Notes: generated by a model not told the origin, from the sequence alone. Positions 15,940-24,825 are shown, numbered from the stretch's first letter. The stretch is 33,036 nucleotides of DNA from Rhodopseudomonas sp. (GCA_016124795.1 WGNB01000046.1:1-33036); one strand, 5' to 3'. A program made the numbers and translations.

Positions 15940-17256
15940 ATGCCCGTGATCCAATCCATCGACAGCGCGCTTGAAAAGAACATCGGTGCGCATGGCGTGT
16001 CGGCCGAGGCGCTAGAGGCGGTGCTGGCGCGGGCGGAAGACGCGCTTACCTGGGTGCGCGGCCAGTGGCTGCTCAACGGCCTGCCGTTGCTGCATCTGCC
16101 GACCGCGACCGACGATCTGCCGGCGGTCCAGAACGCGGCCTCCGCCTTGAGCGCTGGCGCCAGCGACATTGTGTTGCTCGGCACGGGTGGCTCGAGCCTC
16201 GGCGGCCAGACGGTGGCGCAACTGGCCGGTTATGGCGTGCCGGGGATCGGCGCGCTGCGCGAAGGGCCACGGCTGCATTTCATGGATAACCTTGACCCCG
16301 ACAGCTTCGGCGCGTTGCTCGACAAGCTGCCATTGGCGACGTCGCGCTTCGTCGCGATTTCCAAGTCCGGCGGTACCGGCGAAACGCTGATGCAGACCAT
16401 CGCGACGATCTCGGCGCTGGAGGATGCCCGTCTCAAGGGCATGATCCCCAAGCTGATGCTCGGCCTGACCGAGCCCGCCAAGTCGGGTAAGCGCAACGGT
16501 CTGCGCGACCTGCTCGGCAGCTATAATGTGCCGATGCTCGAGCACGATACCGGCGTTGGTGGCCGCTTCTCGGTGCTGACCAATGTCGGCCTGCTGCCGG
16601 CGGCCATGCTGGGATTGGACATCGCGGCGATCCGTCAGGGCGCCGGCGATGCGATCAAGCCGTTGTTGGCGAAGCAGCCGGCGGCGCAGATTCCGGCCGC
16701 GCTCGGCGCGGCGCTGTCGGTGGCGCTGGCCGAAACCAAAGGCAAGGGCATCGCGGTGATGATGGCTTATGCCGATCGTCTCGAACGCTTCACGCGCTGG
16801 TATGTGCAGTTGTGGGCCGAGAGTCTCGGCAAGGACGGGAAGGGCACGACGCCGATCGCGGCCCTGGGGCCGGTCGACCAGCACAGCCAGTTGCAACTGT
16901 TCATCGCCGGGCCGCGCGACAAATTGTTCACCGTCATCACCACCGACCGCGCCGGTCGCGGCCCGCGCATCGATCCGGCCCTGGCGAATCTAGCAGGCGA
17001 ACCCGTTCTTGGCGGCAAGACCATTGGCGATCTGGTCGCGGCGCAAGGTCGCGCCACCGCCGAGACGCTGGCGAAGAATGGCTGCCCGGTGCGCACGTTG
17101 CACCTGCCGACGATCGATGAGCGCAGCCTCGGTGAACTGTTGATGCAGTTCATGCTCGAGACCATCATTGCCGCGCAATTGCTCGGCGTCGATGCTTTCG
17201 ACCAGCCGGCGGTCGAGGAAGGCAAGGTGCTGGCGAAGAAGTACCTGAGTAACTGA
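15940..17256 (+). CDS. pgi: glucose-6-phosphate isomerase (short form)
   Basis: A 438-residue cytosolic enzyme interconverting glucose 6-phosphate and fructose 6-phosphate. Motifs seen are VLLGTGGSSLGGQT, the phosphate-binding SKSGGTGETLMQT, GVGGRFSVLTNVGLLP, QLWAESLGKDGKG (catalytic glutamate region), GPVDQHSQLQLF (catalytic histidine) and a C-terminal GKVLAKKYL (lysine). It is about 100 residues shorter than the E. coli enzyme but normal for the compact bacterial form. GAGG lies about 11 bases before ATG 15940. It probably starts a plus-strand run that continues with the DUF1330 gene 12 bases downstream. Confidence 0.95.
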   Translation: MPVIQSIDSALEKNIGAHGVSAEALEAVLARAEDALTWVRGQWLLNGLPLLHLPTATDDLPAVQNAASALSAGASDIVLLGTGGSSLGGQTVAQLAGYGVPGIGALREGPRLHFMDNLDPDSFGALLDKLPLATSRFVAISKSGGTGETLMQTIATISALEDARLKGMIPKLMLGLTEPAKSGKRNGLRDLLGSYNVPMLEHDTGVGGRFSVLTNVGLLPAAMLGLDIAAIRQGAGDAIKPLLAKQPAAQIPAALGAALSVALAETKGKGIAVMMAYADRLERFTRWYVQLWAESLGKDGKGTTPIAALGPVDQHSQLQLFIAGPRDKLFTVITTDRAGRGPRIDPALANLAGEPVLGGKTIGDLVAAQGRATAETLAKNGCPVRTLHLPTIDERSLGELLMQFMLETIIAAQLLGVDAFDQPAVEEGKVLAKKYLSN

Positions 17257-17268
17257 GCGAACATCGAT

Positions 17269-17568
17269 ATGCCGGCTTATGTTATTTCCGAAGTCAAGGT
17301 ATTGGATGAGGACCTCATCGCCAGCTATCGCGCGCAAGCGCAGGCCAGTATCGAGAAATACGGCGGCCGTTATCTCGTGCGCGCCGGTGCGCTGGAATTG
17401 ATCGAGGGCGCGCGCGATCGCGATCGGCAATATATAATCGTGGAATTTCCGTCCATGGCGCGGGCGCGGCAGTGGTACGGCTCGCCCGAATATGCCGAGG
17501 CGCTGAAGGTCCGGGCCGGCGCGCTCGACCGGACGCTGGTGTTTATCGAGGGCGTCGAGCCGGCTTGA
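17269..17568 (+). CDS. DUF1330 domain protein
   Basis: A 99-residue protein matching the DUF1330 pattern of the dimeric alpha/beta-barrel fold: MPAYVISEVKVLD at the start, KYGGRYLVRAG in the middle, and IIVEFPSMARARQWYGSPEY with a terminal RTLVFIEGV. The family has no firm biochemical role; small ferredoxin-like barrels of this sort can be monooxygenases or scaffold proteins. It starts 12 bases after pgi and ends 19 bases before arfB, so the three are likely cotranscribed. No signal peptide. Confidence 0.88.
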   Translation: MPAYVISEVKVLDEDLIASYRAQAQASIEKYGGRYLVRAGALELIEGARDRDRQYIIVEFPSMARARQWYGSPEYAEALKVRAGALDRTLVFIEGVEPA

Positions 17569-17587
17569 ACGTGGCCGGGAATGACGC

Positions 17588-18022
17588 ATGATGCGAATCA
17601 TGCACCGTGTCACCGACACCATTTCGATCGACGAGTCCGAACTGGACGAGAGCTTCGTGCGCGCCTCGGGGCCGGGCGGGCAGAACGTCAACAAGGTGTC
17701 GTCGGCGGTGCAGTTGCGTTTCGATGCGCGACGGTCGCGCGCCTTGCCCAATGACGTGGCCATCCGCCTGATGAAGCTTGCCGGGTCGAAACTGACCAAG
17801 GATGGCATTATCGTCATCGTTGCGCAGGAATACCGCGACCAGACCCGTAATCGCGCGGCGGCCCGCGAGCGGCTGTTCGACCTGATCCGCGAGGCCGCCG
17901 TCAAACCGACGATCCGCCGGGCCACCAAGGTCTCGAAGGCGCAGAAGAAGAAGCGGGTCGAGGGCAAGAAGCACCGCGGCCAGATCAAGGCGATGCGTGG
18001 CGGCAAAGCCGGGCTGGATTAG
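17588..18022 (+). CDS. arfB: alternative ribosome-rescue factor / peptidyl-tRNA hydrolase
   Basis: A 144-residue protein of the ArfB (YaeJ) type that frees ribosomes stalled on mRNAs without a stop codon by hydrolysing peptidyl-tRNA. The catalytic GGQ is at residues 30-32 in RASGPGGQNVNKVSSAVQLRFD. The lysine/arginine-rich C-terminal tail (KAQKKKRVEGKKHRGQIK), which enters the empty mRNA channel, is intact. The start is ATG 17588, with GGGA upstream; ATGs at 17591 and 17600 are close alternatives. It is too short and lacks the domains to be a true release factor. Confidence 0.95.
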   Translation: MMRIMHRVTDTISIDESELDESFVRASGPGGQNVNKVSSAVQLRFDARRSRALPNDVAIRLMKLAGSKLTKDGIIVIVAQEYRDQTRNRAAARERLFDLIREAAVKPTIRRATKVSKAQKKKRVEGKKHRGQIKAMRGGKAGLD

Positions 18023-18106
18023 CGGGGATCGCCGGCCTGTCTGCCTCGCGCGGGCCACACCGCGTCGCTAAGGTCGAAGACCGACCCCGAATCAGGCCGT
18101 TTCCCG

Positions 18107-19909
18107 ATGCCCGTCCGCCAATTATCAGAGGCTACCATCAACCGCATCGCCGCCGGCGAGGTGGTCGAGCGGCCGGCGAGCGTGGTCAAGGAACTGGTTG
18201 AGAATGCGCTCGATGCCGGCGCCAAGCGGATCGATATTTTGACCGATGGCGGCGGCCGCCGCCTCATCCGCATCACCGACGACGGGGCCGGCATGACGCA
18301 GGCCGACCTTGATTTGTGCGTCGAACGCCACGCCACCTCGAAGCTCGATAGCGACGATTTGCTGGCGATCGACACGCTTGGCTTTCGCGGCGAGGCGCTG
18401 CCGTCGATCGGCGCGGTCGCGCGCCTGATCATCACCACCCGGCACGCCAGCGAGCCGCATGCCTGGACCCTGCAACTCGACGCCGGCGAGAAATCGGAGA
18501 TCAAACCGGCGGCGCTGAGCCAGGGCACCACCATCGAGGTGCGCGATCTGTTTTACGCGACGCCGGCCCGATTGAAATTCCTGAAGACCGACCGCAGCGA
18601 GGCCGAGGCCGTGCGCGAGGTGGTGCGCCGCCTGGCGATGAGCCGGCCCGATGTCGCCTTTACGCTCGCGGGCGAGGAACGCGCGCCGGTGACCTGGGCC
18701 GCCGCGCCGGCCAACGATCCCTTGGCGCGGCTTGGCGATGTGCTGGGTGCCGACTTCCGCACCAACGCGATTGCCATCGACGCCGAACGTGAGGGCGTGC
18801 GGGTTACCGGCTTCGCCGGCCTGCCGACCTTGTCGCGGGCCAACACGCTTGGTCAATATATGTTCGTCAACGGCCGGCCGGTGCGCGACAAGTTGTTGAT
18901 CGGGGCGGTGCGCGGCGCCTATGCCGATTACCTGCCGCGCGACCGCCATCCATTGCTCGCGCTGTTCGTGACGCTTGAACCGCGCGAGGTCGACGTCAAC
19001 GTCCATCCGGCCAAGACCGAAGTGCGGTTTCGCGACGCCGGCATGGTGCGCGGCTTGATTGTGCGCGCGCTGAAAGAGGCGCTGATGCGCGAGGGCCAGC
19101 GCGCCGCCTCGACCGGTGGCGGCGCGACGATCGCGGCCTTCCGGCCGGTGACGATGCCGCGGCGCGGCGCTTATGATTGGCGCAATTCGCCGGCGCGTCC
19201 GGCGCCGATGCCTTCCTATAAAAGCAATGTCTTCGGTCTGGCCGAGGCCGAGCAGGCCAGCTTTGACGTCGGCGCGCCGTCGGCCGATGCGCGCGTCGAA
19301 AGTTTCGAGCCGGCGTCGGAGCAGGTCGAGCGGCCGCTGGGGGCTGCGCGCGCCCAAATCCATGAAACCTATATCGTGTCGCAAACCCGCGACGGCTTGA
19401 TCATTGTCGATCAACATGCGGCGCATGAGCGCATCGTCTATGAACGGATGAAGGCGGCGGTCGAACAGAGCGGCGTGGCGCGTCAGATTTTATTGATCCC
19501 GGAAGTTGTCGAACTCGATGAGGCCGACGCCGCGCGGCTGGTGGCCCGCGCCGAGGATCTGGCGCGGTTCGGGCTGGTGGTCGAAAGCTTCGGGCCGGGC
19601 GCGGTGGCGGTGCGCGAGACCCCGGCAATGCTCGGCGACGTCGATGTGCGCGGGCTGATCACCGATCTCGCCGAGCACATGGCGGAATGGGACGACGAAC
19701 TGCCGCTCGAACGCCGGCTGTTGCATGTCTCGGCGACGATGGCCTGTCACGGGTCGGTGCGGGCCGGCCGCAGGCTGAAGCCCGAAGAGATGAACGCGCT
19801 GCTGCGCGAGATGGAGCAGGTGCCTAATTCCGGCCAGTGCAATCACGGCCGGCCGACTTATGTCGAGTTGAAGCTCGGCGATGTTGAGCGGTTGTTCGGC
19901 AGGAAGTGA
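18107..19909 (+). CDS. mutL: DNA mismatch repair protein MutL (with endonuclease motif)
   Basis: A 600-residue mismatch-repair ATPase that links MutS recognition to strand incision. The N-terminal GHKL domain has [14 protein letters not shown] (E32, N33), [20 protein letters not shown] and [21 protein letters not shown] proline- and charge-rich linker covers about 330-415. The C-terminal domain holds [12 protein letters not shown] (D435 to E446), which fits the DQHA(X)2E(X)4E metal-dependent endonuclease motif. It also has ACHGSVRAG and CNHGRPTY near the end. This is the self-nicking MutL expected where MutH is absent. It ends 36 bases before the convergent rsmD stop. Confidence 0.97.
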   Translation: MPVRQLSEATINRIAAGEVVERPASVVKELVENALDAGAKRIDILTDGGGRRLIRITDDGAGMTQADLDLCVERHATSKLDSDDLLAIDTLGFRGEALPSIGAVARLIITTRHASEPHAWTLQLDAGEKSEIKPAALSQGTTIEVRDLFYATPARLKFLKTDRSEAEAVREVVRRLAMSRPDVAFTLAGEERAPVTWAAAPANDPLARLGDVLGADFRTNAIAIDAEREGVRVTGFAGLPTLSRANTLGQYMFVNGRPVRDKLLIGAVRGAYADYLPRDRHPLLALFVTLEPREVDVNVHPAKTEVRFRDAGMVRGLIVRALKEALMREGQRAASTGGGATIAAFRPVTMPRRGAYDWRNSPARPAPMPSYKSNVFGLAEAEQASFDVGAPSADARVESFEPASEQVERPLGAARAQIHETYIVSQTRDGLIIVDQHAAHERIVYERMKAAVEQSGVARQILLIPEVVELDEADAARLVARAEDLARFGLVVESFGPGAVAVRETPAMLGDVDVRGLITDLAEHMAEWDDELPLERRLLHVSATMACHGSVRAGRRLKPEEMNALLREMEQVPNSGQCNHGRPTYVELKLGDVERLFGRK

Positions 19910-19945
19910 GTGATGGCCCCGAGTTCGCCGCGCGCCGCGCGTACC

Positions 19946-20512
19946 TCAGGGTGACGGGCTGGCGGCCCGCAAGAACACCAGTTCGCTGTCGTCGTAAACG
20001 CGCCGTTCCAGTTCGTCATAGCCCGCGGGGGTGACGAATTTGGCGTCGGCGGCTTCCTCGACGACCACCAGCGCATCCTTGGTCAGCCAGCCGCCGTCGC
20101 GGGCGGCAACCAGCGCCTTCTCAGCCAGACCCTTGCGATAGGGCGGGTCGAGGAAGGCGAGGGTGAACGGTTCGAGCGGGTGCGCCGGCCCCAGCCTGGT
20201 AGCGTCGCGGCGAAAGATGCGGCTGGTGCCGCCGAGTCCGAGCGCCTCGGTGTTGTTGCGCAACAGCGAACGCGCCTCGATGCCGTCATCGACGAACAGC
20301 ACGTAAGCCGCGCCGCGCGACAATGCTTCGATGCCGAGTGCGCCGGTGCCGGCGAAGAGATCGAGCACGCGGGCGTCGACCACCGGATTGTCGTAGCCAT
20401 GCGCCAGAATATTGAACAGCGCTTCGCGCAGGCGGTCGGCGGTGGGCCGCAGTCCGTCGGCCTTCGGTCCGGCAATGGCGCGCGAGCGCAAACGTCCGCC
20501 GACGACTCTCAT
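19946..20512 (-). CDS. rsmD: 16S rRNA (guanine966-N2)-methyltransferase
   Basis: A 188-residue Rossmann-fold methyltransferase that modifies G966 of 16S rRNA using S-adenosylmethionine. The N-terminus MRVVGGRLRSRAI and PTADRLREALFNIL is diagnostic. The AdoMet site is VLDLFAGTGALGIEALSRGA, and the catalytic motif IV is DPPY. The frame stays open upstream to 20677, giving an extra basic stretch with QADYQADHQADHA, but ATG 20512 starts exactly at the conserved domain and has CGGGA upstream. It lies 79 bases downstream of rluB on the same strand, so a two-gene RNA-modification operon is likely. Confidence 0.95.
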   Translation of the reverse strand: MRVVGGRLRSRAIAGPKADGLRPTADRLREALFNILAHGYDNPVVDARVLDLFAGTGALGIEALSRGAAYVLFVDDGIEARSLLRNNTEALGLGGTSRIFRRDATRLGPAHPLEPFTLAFLDPPYRKGLAEKALVAARDGGWLTKDALVVVEEAADAKFVTPAGYDELERRVYDDSELVFLRAASPSP

Positions 20513-20530
20513 GGTCTGGTCCCGGCGTGC

Positions 20531-20566
20531 ATGATCGGCTTGATGATCGGCTTGATAATCGGCTTG
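20531..20566. repeat. three tandem 12-base repeats
   Basis: ATGATCGGCTTG occurs twice (20531-20542, 20543-20554) and a third copy differs by one base (20555-20566). They fill about half of the 79-base gap between rluB and rsmD. Because 12 is a multiple of three, copy-number change would keep any extended rsmD frame open (read as QAD[HY] units). Confidence 0.85.
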
Positions 20567-20591
20567 GACAGGCGGCGGGCGCTGCGCGGAA

Positions 20592-21635
20592 TCATTCGCG
20601 CGCCTTGGGGTATTTCGGCCGCGGGCCGCCGGTGCGATCGCGGCGTTTGGCTTTCTTTTTGACGCGCCGCGCGCCACCGATTTTCTCGTTGTCTTCGCGC
20701 TGGCGTGCCTCGATCTGCGCGCCGGACTTCAGGCCGGGGCGTGCGTGAGAGCCGGCGCCGCGTTCCGCGTGACGGCCGGCGCCGCGTCCGGCGGGACCCA
20801 TTTCGCGCAGCCGCTTGGCATTGGGTTTGCGCCGTGGCGTCCGGTCGTCGTCGCTGAGCAGCGGCGCGTCGAAATCGGCGCCGGATTGCATCACGACCTT
20901 CTCGCCGAGTTCGGCGCGCAGCGCGTCGGTGTCGATCTCCTTGGCCATGCCTTCGTCGAGGTCGCCGAGCATGAACGGTCCGAAGGCGACCCGGATCAGG
21001 CGGTTGACCCGTAAGCCGAGCGATTCGAGGACCTTTTTGACTTCGCGGTTCTTGCCCTCGCGGATCGCGAACATCAGCCAGCTATTGGCGCCCTGTTCAC
21101 GTTCCAGCGTCGCCTCGATCGGTCCGTATTGCACGCCGTCGATGATGACGCCGTTGCGCAATCCGTCCAGCGCTTGCTGGTCGATGCGGCCATTGGCGCG
21201 CACACGATAGCGCCGCAGCCAGGCGGTCGCCGGCAATTCGAGCACGCGGGCGAGCCCGCCATCATTGGTCAGCAGCAGCAGGCCCTCGGTGTTGATGTCG
21301 AGCCGGCCGACGCTGATGACGCGGGGCAGAGTCTTCGGCAGCGCGTCGAAGATGGTCGGGCGACCTTCCGGGTCGGAATGGGTCGTTACCAGGCCGCGCG
21401 GCTTGTGGTACAGGAATAGGCGGGTTCGCTCGCGGTGCGGCATCGGCGCGCCGTCGATGGCGATGCGGTCGGACGGCGATACATTGAGTGCCGGCGAGGT
21501 GATGACCTTGCCATTGACGGTCACGCGGCCTTGTTCGATCCAGGTTTCGGCCTGGCGGCGGGAAGCGAGGCCGGCGCGGGCCATGACCTTGGCGATGCGC
21601 TCGCCGGATTTGTCGTGCGGGGTCTTGTCGGACAT
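20592..21635 (-). CDS. ribosomal large-subunit pseudouridine synthase, RluB/RsuA family
   Basis: A 347-residue enzyme that isomerises a uridine of 23S rRNA (RluB group by likeness; RsuA/RluE/RluF cannot be fully excluded). The S4 RNA-binding domain comes first ([19 protein letters not shown]). The catalytic core has [20 protein letters not shown], the active-site [17 protein letters not shown] (catalytic aspartate) and [16 protein letters not shown]. After about residue 245 there is a roughly 100-residue tail of K, R, G and A, probably disordered and RNA-binding, as in alphaproteobacterial members. ATG 21635 has AGGCAGG upstream. It is divergent from tadA with about 78 bases between starts. 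Confidence 0.92.
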   Translation of the reverse strand: MSDKTPHDKSGERIAKVMARAGLASRRQAETWIEQGRVTVNGKVITSPALNVSPSDRIAIDGAPMPHRERTRLFLYHKPRGLVTTHSDPEGRPTIFDALPKTLPRVISVGRLDINTEGLLLLTNDGGLARVLELPATAWLRRYRVRANGRIDQQALDGLRNGVIIDGVQYGPIEATLEREQGANSWLMFAIREGKNREVKKVLESLGLRVNRLIRVAFGPFMLGDLDEGMAKEIDTDALRAELGEKVVMQSGADFDAPLLSDDDRTPRRKPNAKRLREMGPAGRGAGRHAERGAGSHARPGLKSGAQIEARQREDNEKIGGARRVKKKAKRRDRTGGPRPKYPKARE

Positions 21636-21713
21636 GATGCCTGCCTGATAGCAGACCTCTTGCCTCGTGTCGCGCGGCCCCCTTCCGGGCTTTCACGGGC
21701 GCGGGGAGAACCG

Positions 21714-22163
21714 ATGGCACCGCCCAGTTTCATGGCTATGGCGCTGGACGAAGCCCGGGCGGCCGCGGCGCGCGGCGAAGTGCCGGTCGGCTGCGTGGTG
21801 GTGCGCGATGGGGCGGTGGTGGCGCGGGCCGGCAACCGGACGGTCGCCGACAAGGACCCGACCGGCCACGCCGAACTCATCGCGATCCGCGCGGCGGCAG
21901 CGGCGCTCGGGTCGGAGCGGCTGACCGATTGCGATCTCTACGTCACGCTCGAGCCCTGCGCGATGTGCGCCGGTGCGATTGCCTTCGCGCGGTTGCGGCG
22001 GGTCTATTTCGGCGCCGCCGATCCGAAAGGCGGCGCGGTCGAGAACGGCGTCCGGTTTTTCGCCAGCGCCAGTTGCCACCACAAACCCGAGGTCTATGGC
22101 GGGATCGGCGAAAGCGACAGCGCCGCCTTGCTGAAAGACTTCTTTCAGGCGCGGCGTCGATAA
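21714..22163 (+). CDS. tadA: tRNA-specific adenosine deaminase
   Basis: A 149-residue zinc deaminase that converts the wobble adenosine of tRNA-Arg(ACG) to inosine. The zinc-binding/catalytic motifs are GHAELIAIR (H52, E54) and EPCAMCAGAI (C82, C85). The segment ARLRRVYFGAADPKGGAVENG is characteristic of TadA rather than cytidine deaminases. GGGGAGAA lies just before ATG 21714; the frame is open much further upstream, but that would run through the rluB start region. Length is normal. Confidence 0.95.
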   Translation: MAPPSFMAMALDEARAAAARGEVPVGCVVVRDGAVVARAGNRTVADKDPTGHAELIAIRAAAAALGSERLTDCDLYVTLEPCAMCAGAIAFARLRRVYFGAADPKGGAVENGVRFFASASCHHKPEVYGGIGESDSAALLKDFFQARRR

Positions 22164-22169
22164 TTCCGG

Positions 22170-22373
22170 TCAGACTGTCTTGTCGACGTACTTGCTGGTG
22201 TCTTGCGCCTGCGGCGTTTCCCAGATCCGCTTGTTGCTGTCGGCGGCGGGTGGCGCGGCTGTTACCGATTCGTTTTGCGCCCGCGTCGCGTTGTCGACCG
22301 TCAATTGCTGTTGCTGGGCGCGCGATGTGCCGGTGTCGGGCGAGATAGTCTGAATGCCGATACTGATGCTCAT
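22170..22373 (-). CDS. 67-residue hypothetical protein
   Basis: The small protein starts MSISIGIQTISPD, contains a QQQQ run and a PPAADSNKRIWETPQAQD segment, and ends SKYVDKTV. It has no signal peptide, membrane segment or cysteine and is probably largely disordered. I do not recognise it. Support for being real: ATG 22373 has a strong AAAGGAG at ideal spacing, and that site lies in a hairpin (separate entry). It sits about 108 bases downstream of the phosphotransferase gene on the same strand and 6 bases from the convergent tadA stop. Confidence 0.65.
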   Translation of the reverse strand: MSISIGIQTISPDTGTSRAQQQQLTVDNATRAQNESVTAAPPAADSNKRIWETPQAQDTSKYVDKTV

Positions 22374-22382
22374 GGTCAGACT

Positions 22383-22401
22383 CCTTTCCTTGCCGGAAAG
22401 G
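22383..22401 (-). promoter_or_regulatory. hairpin that covers the Shine-Dalgarno of the 67-residue gene
   Basis: In the mRNA sense, CCTTTCC-GGCAA-GGAAAGG is a perfect 7-bp stem with a 5-base loop, directly followed by AG and then the ATG about 8 bases on. The 3' arm is the core of the ribosome-binding site (GGAAAGGAG). Folding would therefore hide the start signal, as in a thermosensor or a site opened by a regulator. Confidence 0.55.
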
Positions 22402-22481
22402 CTAGGCTTCGCCCATGAAGCGATCGCCAATAATATCGGTAAGACTGTCGCGGATCCGGTCAGGTTTGATTAACCATGCGC

Positions 22482-23567
22482 TCAGCGCGCGCCGGCCGCC
22501 TCTGCAAAAGACCAAGCCTTGTCGGCCAGCGGCCGGATCATCTCCGCTTTGCCCGGCGCGAAGTCCGAGGTCGCGGTGCCGTCGCGCACCCGGCCGATGA
22601 TGCCTTGCAGGATCGCGGCGATGCGAAAGAAATTATAAGCGAGATAGACCGGCAGATGCGGCCGCGGGTCGAGCCCGGTCCGCGCGACATAGGCATCGAC
22701 ATAATCGGCCATCGCCGGAATGCCGAGCGCCTTGAGATCGTGACCCTGCAATGTGGCGGTGCCGGCGGCGGCGTCCGAATGTGGCATGTGCCAGGCCATC
22801 AAGTGATAGGTGAAGTCGGCCAACGGATCGCCGAGCGTCGATAATTCCCAGTCGAGCACGGCCAGCACCGCCGGCCGGTCCTTGGCGACAATCAGATTGT
22901 CGATGCGATAGTCGCCATGCACCAGCCGCGCCGGCCCCGACGGCGGGATATGCGACGGCAGCCAGTCGATCAGCCGCTCCATCGGTTCGATGGTCTCGGT
23001 CTGCGACGCCCGGTACTGTTTCGACCAGCGTTCGACCTGACGCGCGACGTAATTCTCGCCGCGGCCGAAGTCGCCAAGACCGATCGCGGCCGGCTCGTAA
23101 CTGTGCAGCCGGGCGATGGTCTCGTTCATCGTGTCATAGACGGCGCTGCGTTCGGCCGGTGTCGATCCCGGCATATGCGGCTCCCAGAACACGCGCCCAT
23201 CGGCGTAGCTCATCACGTAGAACGCCGTGCCGGCGACGGTATCGTCGTCGCAATAGACCAGCGGTTCGGCGACGGGAAAGCCTTGTGCGTGCAGCGCGCC
23301 GATGACGCGGTATTCACGGTCGACGGCGTGGGCGGAGGGCAGCAATTTGCCGGGCGGCTTGCGCCGCAACACGTAGCGGCGCGCCGGCGTCGTCAGCAGA
23401 TAGGTCGGGTTCGACTGGCCGCCCTTGAACTGCTGCACCGTCAGCGGGCCGGCAAAGCCCGCGACTTGCGCGGCCAGATAAGCCTCCAGCCGCGCTGTGT
23501 CGAGTTGCAAGGCGGGCGGTGCCTCCTTGGTGCCGGAAAAGGCCTGCTGACGGTCAATCGAAGTCAT
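22482..23567 (-). CDS. APH-family phosphotransferase (ACAD10/11 N-domain-like)
   Basis: A 361-residue kinase-fold protein. Features are a lobe-one lysine region (YVLRRKPPGKLLPSAHAVDREYRV), the Brenner motif VHGDYRIDNL (H217, D219, N224) and the metal-binding VLDWELSTLGDPLAD (D239). This pattern is typical of the phosphotransferases fused or adjacent to acyl-CoA dehydrogenases (ACAD10/11-like), which phosphorylate hydroxyacyl groups. It is less like true aminoglycoside resistance kinases. No acyl-CoA dehydrogenase is present in the window, so the substrate is open. ATG 23567 is supported by the length and domain start. The bicupin gene ends 57 bases upstream on the same strand, suggesting a shared transcript. 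Confidence 0.88.
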   Translation of the reverse strand: MTSIDRQQAFSGTKEAPPALQLDTARLEAYLAAQVAGFAGPLTVQQFKGGQSNPTYLLTTPARRYVLRRKPPGKLLPSAHAVDREYRVIGALHAQGFPVAEPLVYCDDDTVAGTAFYVMSYADGRVFWEPHMPGSTPAERSAVYDTMNETIARLHSYEPAAIGLGDFGRGENYVARQVERWSKQYRASQTETIEPMERLIDWLPSHIPPSGPARLVHGDYRIDNLIVAKDRPAVLAVLDWELSTLGDPLADFTYHLMAWHMPHSDAAAGTATLQGHDLKALGIPAMADYVDAYVARTGLDPRPHLPVYLAYNFFRIAAILQGIIGRVRDGTATSDFAPGKAEMIRPLADKAWSFAEAAGAR

Positions 23568-23624
23568 GCTGTTTCAGTCTTGCCTGTTTCTGGTTTGCCG
23601 CATGCCGACGGACTGTCGGGCGTC

Positions 23625-24287
23625 CTATCGTTTGCCGAGATACTCGATCGGTGCGTCGGCATAGATCTGATAGCTCTGCGACTTCGGCTTCGCCTTGTCG
23701 TCTTCGTTGACGTACTGGATTGAGCTCTTGCCGGACAATTCGCGCGGCAGGATCATCACCCGGATGAAGCGGCTCGGCTTGTCGAGCGCGCCTTGCGCGA
23801 AAACCGGGTCCGGTCCGCTTTCATACCAGGCGCCGCCGGGCCCATAGGATGTCGAGCGGCCGTGGGTATCGATGCGGATGCCGCCTTCGATCAGGCAGCG
23901 GATGCCGGGGCCTTGATGGCAATGCAGGAAAGCGCAACCGCCGGGCGGGAAGGCGACGCTGTCGCCGCGCATCAGCAATTCGCCCTTGGGCAGGGTTTCG
24001 AGGTAGGCGGACAGCTTTTCGTGGGTCTGCATGCCGGGGCCGCAGGCGGCCGGCGAACCCTGATCGCCGCGCGCCAGTTCCCAGCGCCAGCAGGTGACGC
24101 CGCCGGCGCCCGGTTTGACCGTGGTGGCGGTTGAGCCTTGCCAGGCGTCGCCCGCGTTCAATTCCTGACCGTCAATGGTGGCTGAGCCGTGGACCACGAA
24201 GATAAAGCGCGGCAGGGGCGCCAACTTGAATTCGACATTTTCAGCACTGGAGAGGATGTCTTCGTAGAGCCGCAGCACGGGATGCAT
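23625..24287 (-). CDS. bicupin-fold protein
   Basis: A 220-residue protein with two cupin-like halves. The first (about 20-60) has RFIFVVHGSATIDGQELNAGDAW. The second (about 105-165) has DSVAFPPGGCAFLHCHQGPGIR followed by a GGIRIDTHG turn and GGAWYESGPDPVFA. H122 and H124 are likely metal ligands. The usual glutamate spacing is not met, so enzymatic activity is uncertain. It could be a small-molecule binding or isomerase/dioxygenase-like cupin. AGGAAACC precedes ATG 24287. It is first in a likely pair with the phosphotransferase. No signal peptide. Confidence 0.8.
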   Translation of the reverse strand: MHPVLRLYEDILSSAENVEFKLAPLPRFIFVVHGSATIDGQELNAGDAWQGSTATTVKPGAGGVTCWRWELARGDQGSPAACGPGMQTHEKLSAYLETLPKGELLMRGDSVAFPPGGCAFLHCHQGPGIRCLIEGGIRIDTHGRSTSYGPGGAWYESGPDPVFAQGALDKPSRFIRVMILPRELSGKSSIQYVNEDDKAKPKSQSYQIYADAPIEYLGKR

Positions 24288-24396
24288 CAGGTTTCCTGCC
24301 TTTTCTAACGCGGTCGCCTTGGCGGGCGGCCTTCTTGTGATTCAACGCGTTATTATGCCAGCTCCGGGCAGGCGATGACAGGCCTGCGCCAAAAGA

Positions 24397-24423
24397 CAAA
24401 GCCCGGCGGGTGGCCGGGCTTTG
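24397..24423 (-). terminator. intrinsic terminator of the first small secreted gene
   Basis: A perfect 11-bp stem (CAAAGCCCGGC / GCCGGGCTTTG, 24397-24407 with 24413-24423) has a 5-base loop. On the minus strand it is followed by TCTTTTGG, a good T-rich tail. It lies about 70 bases after the stop of the 91-residue gene, and upstream of the bicupin gene that it insulates. Confidence 0.85.
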
Positions 24424-24493
24424 CCGTTCAATGCGAGACCGGCGGCGGGCCGTGCACCGGTCCATATTGCCAGAGGCCTCGGGTGCGGAAGGT

Positions 24494-24769
24494 CTAGTTG
24501 CCGAAGTCCTTTGCCGGCAGGCTGCGCCGCAGGTCCTGCCGGATAGCCGGGTCGGGGTCGGAGCCGCGATATTCGCCGTTCACGTAAACCGAATGCGAGC
24601 GATAGTGGGTTCTCGCAGCATAGCGATGGCGCGGGGCCGAGGCGTAGGCGTCGGTACCATCGGCTCGCCGGTGGTTACTCTCGGCGAGCGCCGGCGTTGC
24701 CGCCACGGCGCTCAGTGCAAGGCCCGAAACCGCGAGGACGGTCAGCAAATTCACTTTCAGTCTTTTCAT
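24494..24769 (-). CDS. small secreted protein A of a tandem paralogue pair
   Basis: A 91-residue exported protein with a clear signal peptide (MKRLKVNLLTVLAVSG..., cleavage after PALA). The mature 62-residue part has AYASAP, a basic HRYAARTHYRSH stretch, and the C-terminal motif SVYVNGEYRGSDPDPAIRQDL. The same pattern, AYAxAP then VxVxGxxxGxDPDxxxRxxL, is present in the next gene, so the two are paralogues. Function is unknown. AGGGAGG sits at ideal spacing before ATG 24769. It has its own terminator and a palindrome upstream, so it is probably a single-gene unit. Confidence 0.8.
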   Translation of the reverse strand: MKRLKVNLLTVLAVSGLALSAVAATPALAESNHRRADGTDAYASAPRHRYAARTHYRSHSVYVNGEYRGSDPDPAIRQDLRRSLPAKDFGN

Positions 24770-24825
24770 GGCAGCCTCCCTTGATCCTGTTCGTATTCAA
24801 ATCGGTTGCAACAGGAACGTCGGAA

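Noticed and set aside
20513-20677. Upstream in-frame extension of rsmD
   Set aside because: Basic, repetitive and overlapping rluB; the conserved RsmD domain begins exactly at ATG 20512. Kept as a finding only because of the repeat.
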